DNA from: Orbilia blumenaviensis
Taxonomy: Eukaryota; Ascomycota; Orbiliomycetes; Orbiliales; Orbiliaceae
Length of the DNA: 64,000 nt
Assembly: GCA_036872755.1 (NCBI GenBank)
Contig: JAVHNS010000001.1
Coordinates: forward strand, 372,001 to 436,000
Reading direction: 5' to 3'
Position 1 is the stretch's first letter, and each line of letters starts with the position of its first letter. A model generated the notes under the pieces. That model did no database searches. It saw nothing but the letters and a program-made list of their open reading frames with translations, and was not told the DNA's origin. Positions 57,290 through 64,000 of this stretch are shown in pieces. The translations under genes and the position numbers were made by a program.

Positions 57290-59949
57290 TTAAGCGGACC
57301 AGACGAAGTTGGGGGATTCCCAGCGTTCGTAGTCACGGCCAGAGTGCTTGCGACCGGTCATCTTGAGAGCGCGGTAAACAAGCTTGTAAGTACCAGCTGG
57401 AACCCTGATGGATGGATCGCCCTCCTTCTTGACAATACGACCGGTGAAGGCAACGGCGTTGTTCTCGCCAGAGGCGGTTCTTGGGGTCCAGTAGTTGGGG
57501 TATCCTGGGAGGGAACCAATGGTGTTATCAGTGAAGACTGGGACGTCGTTGGCCTCTGGGTTAGAGACGGAAACAACATCGACGCGAACAGCAGCGGAAC
57601 CAAGGACGAGACCCCAGGCGAGAACTGGTCGGGAACCGATGGTGCTGTTAGCAGGAGCATCTTCGCCCTTGTAGTTGACAAGAACTGGGAAGCCTTCCTC
57701 GAAGTTGGTGACGGTAGCCTTCTTCATAGCGGTGGCAACACCCATGTATGGAATCTTGAGGCGGTCGACACCATTGCTGGCAATGTTGATCCATCCACCA
57801 TAGACGGGGATTCTAGCGGAATCAAGACCAGCTGGAGGAGTGACACGGACGACAACCCTCTTGGACTGACCTGGCTTGATGTTGAGGACATTTGGGACAA
57901 TCTGCACATTGGCATAGGACTCAAGCATGGTTGGTGGGAAAGCCTGGGCAAGAGTGGAACCTTCCTTGGTGGTATAAGCAGTAGCGCCAGAGATGTCAGT
58001 GAGCTTGTAGGTGGCCTGCTTGTCCCCGTTGTTGGTGATCTTGAAGCTCATGGATGCGCGGAAGTGCTGGGTATCATTGAACTCAAGAAGCTCAGTGTCA
58101 ACGGAGGTCTTGGAGTGGAGGAACTTGTAGGCATCAACCATACCACCACCCTGTTGGGCAACTGGGGCGAGATAGGTAGCGTTCTTGGTACCATCGTTGA
58201 AGACCAATGGCTTACCAGTGGTGGCAAGACCGACACGCAGTTCAGCAGGAGTGACCTTGCGGCCCTCAGCCTTAGCCTTCTGGAGGTAGAGACCGATGAC
58301 ACCAGCAACGTATGGAGTAGCCATAGAAGTACCAGAGAGGACAGCGTATCCACCGAAAGCAAGTGGGTAGGTGGAGAGGATGTTACCACCAGGGGCGGAG
58401 ATATGTGGGCGCTGGTACATCTCGTTGGTAGGACCCCAGGAAGAGAAGACGGACATGGTGCCTCCGCTGAGTGGGTTGGGAACAGCGGTGATGATACCAG
58501 CGGCATCCTTATCGAAAGAGACCGAGATGGTTTGCTTCTCGCTGACGAGCTTCAACCATTCAGCACCAGTTTCAGGGGTGACCATACCGACGCTAACACC
58601 AGGGGCGGTGACGGTGACATCGACGGCGCCAGGAACGTTGTTAACAAGCATGACATTCTTTGCGCCCTTAGCGGCAGCGGCAGCGGCCTTGGACTCGAAA
58701 GTGCAGGTACCACGACGGATGACAACCATCTTATCCTTCAAGTCACCAGCATCGGCTGGGAGACCAGCGCAAGCATCGGTGACCTGTCCATCGACAACTG
58801 GGATGTAGAGCTCATAGGTTTGGGTTCCAAAGCTTCCGGTTCCAGGGGTGTAGCCAAATTCCTTGTCCTTGGTGGCGCCAGCGGAGTACTTAGCAGCAGT
58901 AAGTACGACAGGAGAGTTGATGTTGTTAACGGAACCGATACCAATGGCACCAATGGCATCAGCGGCACCAGAGGCATAGAAGAGACCTTCAGCACCCTCA
59001 TTACCAGCGGCAATGCTACATGGAGTACCGGCGTCGACAATACGAGTAACAACCTTGGCCCATGGGTCTTCAGTCCAACCGCTTGGACCACCAATGGAAG
59101 CAGTGATCAAGTCAGCGCCATCGGCCTGAGCCTGGAGGAAAGCAGAGATGAGGACGTCGTTTCCGACAGAGATACTGGGGCAACCGAAGACTTTATAGGC
59201 ACCGAGAGTGACTTCTGGGGCGACACCGATGAAATCCTTGTCGACAGCAGCAATGATACCAGCGACGTGAGTACCGTGACCGGCACAGTCGACTGGATCA
59301 GCATCTGGAACTGGAGTATTGCTGCCAGTGTACCTGTCACCGACCAAATCGGTACCGAAAGCAACCTTGTTTCCAGGGCCAAATTTGCCACCGAGAGAAG
59401 GGTGGTTGTAGTCGATACCAGTGTCGATAACAGCAATCTTGATGCCCTTTCCGCTCAATCCTTCAGCGTGGAGTCTGTCAACTCCGCCCTGAACGTGTGG
59501 TGGGTAGGCATCAAGAGGACCGCCAGCGCGCTTGCTGATGACCTTGGCGACATCCCGGCTGACCTGCTTGGCGACTGGGGCAGCAGCATCATAGAGTCTG
59601 ACTGGAGAGAGCTCAACGACTTCACCCCAGGAGTTGATTTTGGCACGGTTCTCAGGAGTGTCGTCCTCGAGGTCGAAGGAGACACCATTGAAGATGCTGG
59701 TCTCCTGGTTGAGAGTCATACGATGACGGACTTTGATGCCCTGGGTACGAGCCTTGCTCAAGAAACCATTGGAGTTCTATATTCCAGAGAATCAGTCATC
59801 AGTCTTATCGATGTATAGTATCAAAATTGCAAAAACGGTCAAGTACTTACAGTTCCCTTGATTTCTGCAATGTAGGCACCCGGGACGATGCGCTGAGCAA
59901 GCGCTGGGGACAAGAGTCCCACGAAGGTGAGGAAGGCCTTCAAATGCAT
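57290..59949 (-). CDS. Large secreted subtilisin (S8) with PA domain
   Basis: An 861-residue secreted serine protease. Exons 59949..59851 and 59776..57290, a 74-bp phase-0 intron. Start at MHLKAFLTFVGLLSPALAQ gives a signal peptide; an upstream in-frame codon is ignored. A prodomain (GAYIAEIKG...) leads into the catalytic domain: Asp151 in VIDTGIDYNHPS, His200 in GHGTHVAG, Ser516 in SGTSMATP. A protease-associated (PA) domain is inserted at about residues 355-430 (KMVVIRRGTCTFESKA). The ~280-residue C-terminal part has fibronectin-III-like strands. This is the minor-extracellular-protease (Vpr-like) type found in fungi. Very regular C-ending codons suggest high expression; this bias also leaves a long meaningless open frame on the other strand. 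Confidence 0.94.
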
Positions 59950-62900
59950 GATTCCACTTGATGATTTTATTGAAACAGTCGAGAACCAGTAGAACAGATA
60001 ACTTGCAACCAGCCGATAATCCCTAACAGATTCGCAGTCGAAATGCAAGAGGTTGTGAAGCGAGAATTCGAGTAATATCAAGAACTCCGGTGTGGGAGGA
60101 AGCCTTACTCAATTCTTATCCACTTTGTTACACAGATACCACGAAGAGAGTGTAGTATGCTGTTGTCCTTTTTAAAAGGATTATAAGAACGAAGAGGGAT
60201 GGGATGATGGATAGAAGTTTTGAATACTGGCGATCTTCGGGCCTTTAATATAGCTTTCTAGCTGCTATAGAGGCTCCAGTATACATGAGGCCGAGGCGAT
60301 AGCGAACCATGCCTGGTCAGATGGTAGGGATGTTGCACGATCACTACCCTTTCCTGATAACAGCAGCTAGAGCATGAGGGCGGTAGTATACTTACTCCAC
60401 AAGAGGGGAGGAGATGTATGGCAGCCATGCTTGCAACTGCACTTGCATATCCGTACCAGGGTCATGCCGGGGACTGTCCACGAAAGCCTAAACTGTAATA
60501 TTCGACCACCAATTCCGACGAACAGCCCAATCCCAACCCGGGAAGTAGTAGCAACGTATTGGCTGGATTAGTGCACCAATTGGGAAGTCGCGATCGCGCG
60601 CGATGAAGATACGGAAACCCTGTTAGGCCGCCATTCCCGTGCGAGGCGTTTGCCCACAGTATTGCGGTCCTACTGCGGCGCCGAATTCCTGTTGACGATC
60701 TCCTACACAGGGGATACTTAGTAGCTAATGCAGCGTTGCAAGCATGTGCCTGCCGTCCCCACATTGCCAAAGATATCAAGTGTCTGTCCTTGAGACCGCA
60801 AGATCACCGCTTGCCCCGGACACAAGATGACACTTTCATGTCCATTCGGACATTTGACAAGGCGGAGATTCTAGACTCGTGCAGCAGATGCGTAAGAAAT
60901 TCGAAATGACACTTATTTTAGTCGATCGGCCCATAGCAAATTGCGTCAGTTCATGTTCATGCCGTTCAACACAGTAAACAGTCCTGTATCGATTAAACGA
61001 CTCAATAAAAAGGACCAACATTGAATCCAAATTCGAGGACTTAAAACTTACCCAATTAACAGGTTGGTTCTGTTCAACCCGTTGCCCCTTGGAATCAATT
61101 TGCCTGGGATTGGCAAATGCAAGGGCCAGGCTCGTTAACTAATCAAGGGTTCAGAAGCGCGAGCTGCCTCTTTTGGACCGCTGCTCTCCGAAACCGGGAA
61201 CCGAAGTAGGAACAGTGCATATCGACAAACCAATGCTAATGGTGATTATCAGTTGAAACAGAAGGTATAGACGTCTACTAACTGCCAAAGATGTTTCATG
61301 GCATTAAAGTGCCAACATTTGCCGTTATTCTTACTCGAAAGACCCCGGAGTTGTTCCGCGACCTCGCAACACTTGATAACTGTTACGTTAAACGACCATA
61401 GCATAACGGCGGCACTGTGAAATCCTCCTGACTCATTCATTAATGATGCTGCTGGATTCATCTTAATAGATGTGCTCTTGAGTATGATATCAAATCCTCC
61501 CCTGTGAAGATTAATCAATTACGAATAACCGGTTGTACGCATTGAAACCTTTGCATCTATATCTACCATGCCATGCTCTATTGATGTGGAACACAGAAAT
61601 CCCCACTGCGACACATATCTCTGATACGCACATGTCGTGCACTGAGACCTTTAGACTGCCAGATAAATTACCAAGCGACCGAAACTTGGTTACTGAACGA
61701 TATCCTTCGTGGCTGCCGTGCGGGGAAAGCTCCATGACGGAGAATGGCGCTATACCTGCAGACGCATATGCGAAATTGCCCGGTCCCAAGCATTTCTTTG
61801 GCCTTCCCAAAATAGTCAGCGATCTGGTCCACCTCTCTGGTTTTAAACGAATTTCTGAGCATCCAATAATTACTCTCAATAATTTTACGCCTTTCTTTTG
61901 TTATCAAGATTATCTCCAAGAAACATGGCATTTATCTCCTTGATTATTTATGTTTCCTATCAAATTACTTTCCATTCAGTAGCACAAATTTCGGTCGAAA
62001 AACTAGCGAAGGTTCAATTGTATTGGATTTATTGATCTAGGTAGCTTTGGACACCGGATTCGCAAAATGAACGGGCCCTCCTTTCGTTGAGGTTGCGTTG
62101 CAATGCAAGGATATCAAGCCTTCTTGTCATTTCAGGCTAGCTGGGGTCAGGCTGGATTTCGGCTGCTGGCGCGACCTCAACCTGCTGGACCAGACCTGGT
62201 TGTTCGGTATAGCCCCACCAACCACGTTATAGTTACGGCCGTATCTACGAATCCCTTGCAGCGCTGCGGTATACGTCCCGGGTATTCTTTGCAAGGGAAG
62301 GCTAGGTCATATGTGCTCACGAGGACAATATTGCAACCTAGAGCTTCCCGAATCTGACAAGAATCGACACCTAACATTTCCAGAAGGTCTTTATCTTCGA
62401 TGACCCCTGCCTAGCTTACCATCCCCTCAAATACTCGCCACTATTCTTTAATAGTTTGATATGGGTCCTCGGTTCCACGAATTCCCTCGGTTTTTTGCTA
62501 TGATAAGCTTAAGGTTCCAAGACACGTATTGTCGCGGCCGCCTGCTTCATCAAGGCAATTCACTCGTGCAATTGCACTTAATGTCTGAAAACCCCACGTC
62601 CGCCCAATCAAGCTAAACCTATTGGCTTTTGTTGACTATCTTGCAATCTAGACTACTTATGTCGCAATGGATGTCGCATTGACTAACCACTAAGTTTAGC
62701 CTCTAAGTTAGCAGCGGTATGTATGCGTAGAGAAGGTGTTTCTTCGGCCGTTTACGTTTACATGCGTAAACCCGTATTGACTGCAATAGATCCTCTTGGG
62801 GTTAGGATTTGGTATTGCGATATCGGAGGGGATTATGACGGGTTCAGCTGTAACGTAGTATCTTAGAGCTCTTGCGGAAACCGCTATTTTGAATGTTCAT

Positions 62901-64000
62901 ATTGTCGCGATACTCAAAAAGAAAGTGGTATTCTGTACCAGTCCTCGAATAAACCTGTGACCAGCCATAACTAATTCGGCGTTCGCCGAAAACTACACAA
63001 GCTTTACACCAAAATGCCACGACAAAAAGTCCGCGGATTTCATGTGCACTGGGCTTACGGCTATCATTTCGGATGCAGCCAGTATAGCGCTAACTACCTA
63101 GGTACATTCAAGGGTGTAGAAGTATAAAGCTAGCCAATATGTAATAAGTCGATTCACCAGTTATAACTGGCAGATACGTCAATAACCAGACGTATATTAC
63201 TGTAACCATACGAAAAGAGTCCCACAAGCTATTGCAGTTAAACTAATAGCTTTGGCGGGTGTATCAACCATTCGATCATTGATACCACCAATTTTGGACC
63301 CAACTGACGCACACGTATGCAAGTTAATGTATCTGTATACATACTTGTATACCAACTTTAATTTTGGGGCCTCCCAAAACTCGAGCCCCGCACTTCTGTC
63401 GGGAACATTATGCTTTGTGGATCCGTACGGCGGTTTACGAAGTAACTTTATGCATGTAGCTAAGGGTGCACAGGATATCAGAACGCACTAACCCTGCAGA
63501 ATTAATGCAAGAACTGGTATACCCATTTTGTTAGAGTTGTTGTAACGTACGACGCCCCATATCCATGCAGGATTTACGGCCGGGGTACCAAGGTACTCAC
63601 TGAGGGTATGGGCCCCACCAATTGTTCCGGAACGCGGGGCTTCCCGCCACAGGATCTTCGAACTATCTCCCGGCCGTTTTCAGAACCTGTTGGAATATTC
63701 TTGACGGAGCCCAGGAAATTCAACCTCTTGAGAATGAAAGCTTTCTAAGCGCAGTGGACCCTTGCGGGAAGAATAGACTAGACATACGCAGTGGGGCTCT
63801 TGGTTTTATCTAGGAGGAATTACTATATCCTACTCCAGCTGTTTATAGGAGGTACGGATGTACTTGGGATGCTGGTGTCAAGTAGGTATGGCAACAGAAT
63901 AGATCGATACTCTCCCGGCTAATAAACAATATCACACGAGATACTTACTGAAAGGTTATGTCAACTCTGGGAGAACGATCACACACACGTATACCGAGGA
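59950..64000. other. Gene-poor right end
   Basis: Upstream region of the subtilisin, then about 3.9 kb with no supported gene. Overlapping frames at 60.46-60.78, 61.51-61.94 and 62.10-62.38 kb show no family signal. One TACCTAGGTA palindrome lies at 63095..63104. Confidence 0.5.

Noticed and set aside
57278..59818. An 846-codon open frame on the plus strand across the whole subtilisin gene
   Set aside because: It mirrors a highly biased, well-supported gene on the minus strand, its residues form no known domain, and it lacks promoter or intron logic. Strong C-ending codon bias removes antisense stops, which explains its length.
61511..61943. Overlapping 120-136 codon frames on both strands
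   Set aside because: Neither shows family landmarks; could be a decayed gene, but nothing identifies it.
1..64000. tRNA, rRNA, CRISPR arrays, bacterial-type operons or terminators
   Set aside because: No B-box-like tRNA pattern with a matching A-box was found, and no array of spaced repeats. Split genes and branch points show a eukaryote.

Overview
The window reads as nuclear DNA of a filamentous ascomycete. Genes are split by short introns (about 50-170 bp) with GT...AG ends and CTAAC/CTGAC-type branch points. The gene content is typical of Pezizomycotina: PTH11-like seven-helix proteins, an HsbA-type surface protein, a berberine-bridge-type oxidase, a DHA2 MFS exporter, F-box and small cysteine-rich secreted proteins. 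A leotiomycete is my guess, by general style only. Gene density is low: about 17 supported genes in 64 kb, with several gaps of 2-5 kb. I saw no rRNA, tRNA, CRISPR array or intact transposase.

Layout. 0-1.2 kb: 3' part of a secreted subtilisin. 4.3-5.25 kb: a gene of seven mostly tiny exons (19, 15, 30, 60, 24, 249, 119 nt) with all introns in phase 1, encoding a coiled coil and a cysteine/polybasic tail. 6.6-7.5 kb: multipass membrane protein. 9.7-14.4 kb: aldo/keto reductase, PTH11-like protein (minus strand), GNAT acetyltransferase. 17.1-19.1 kb: MFS exporter. 20.8-26.3 kb: a divergent pair, a VIT-vWA protein and a metzincin protease fused to three H-type lectin repeats. 29.3-30.2 kb: a protein with a Ser/Gly-rich patch and an acidic tail. 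30.8-31.8 kb: a rearranged inverted duplication. 35.1-39.4 kb: HsbA-like protein, ten-cysteine secreted protein, unknown three-exon protein. 39.9-41.7 kb: amino-acid permease. 46.3-47.9 kb: secreted BBE-like oxidase. 48.9-50.3 kb: a helical, membrane-attack-like protein. 52.8-56.9 kb: second PTH11-like protein and an F-box protein. 57.3-59.9 kb: a large subtilisin with a PA domain.

Reading across genes. The set looks like an accessory, environment-facing region: secreted or surface proteins, sensors, transport, and several proteins of plausible inter-organism or self/non-self use (metzincin-lectin, VIT-vWA, the two proteins near 30 and 49 kb). There is no classical biosynthetic cluster. Exon boundaries were assigned by eye from reading frame, splice consensus and family continuity; most close in frame exactly. 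The most unusual signals are the symmetric micro-exon gene, the lectin-fused metzincin and its divergent VIT-vWA partner, and a 10-bp palindrome (TACCTAGGTA) repeated at least seven times in non-coding DNA.
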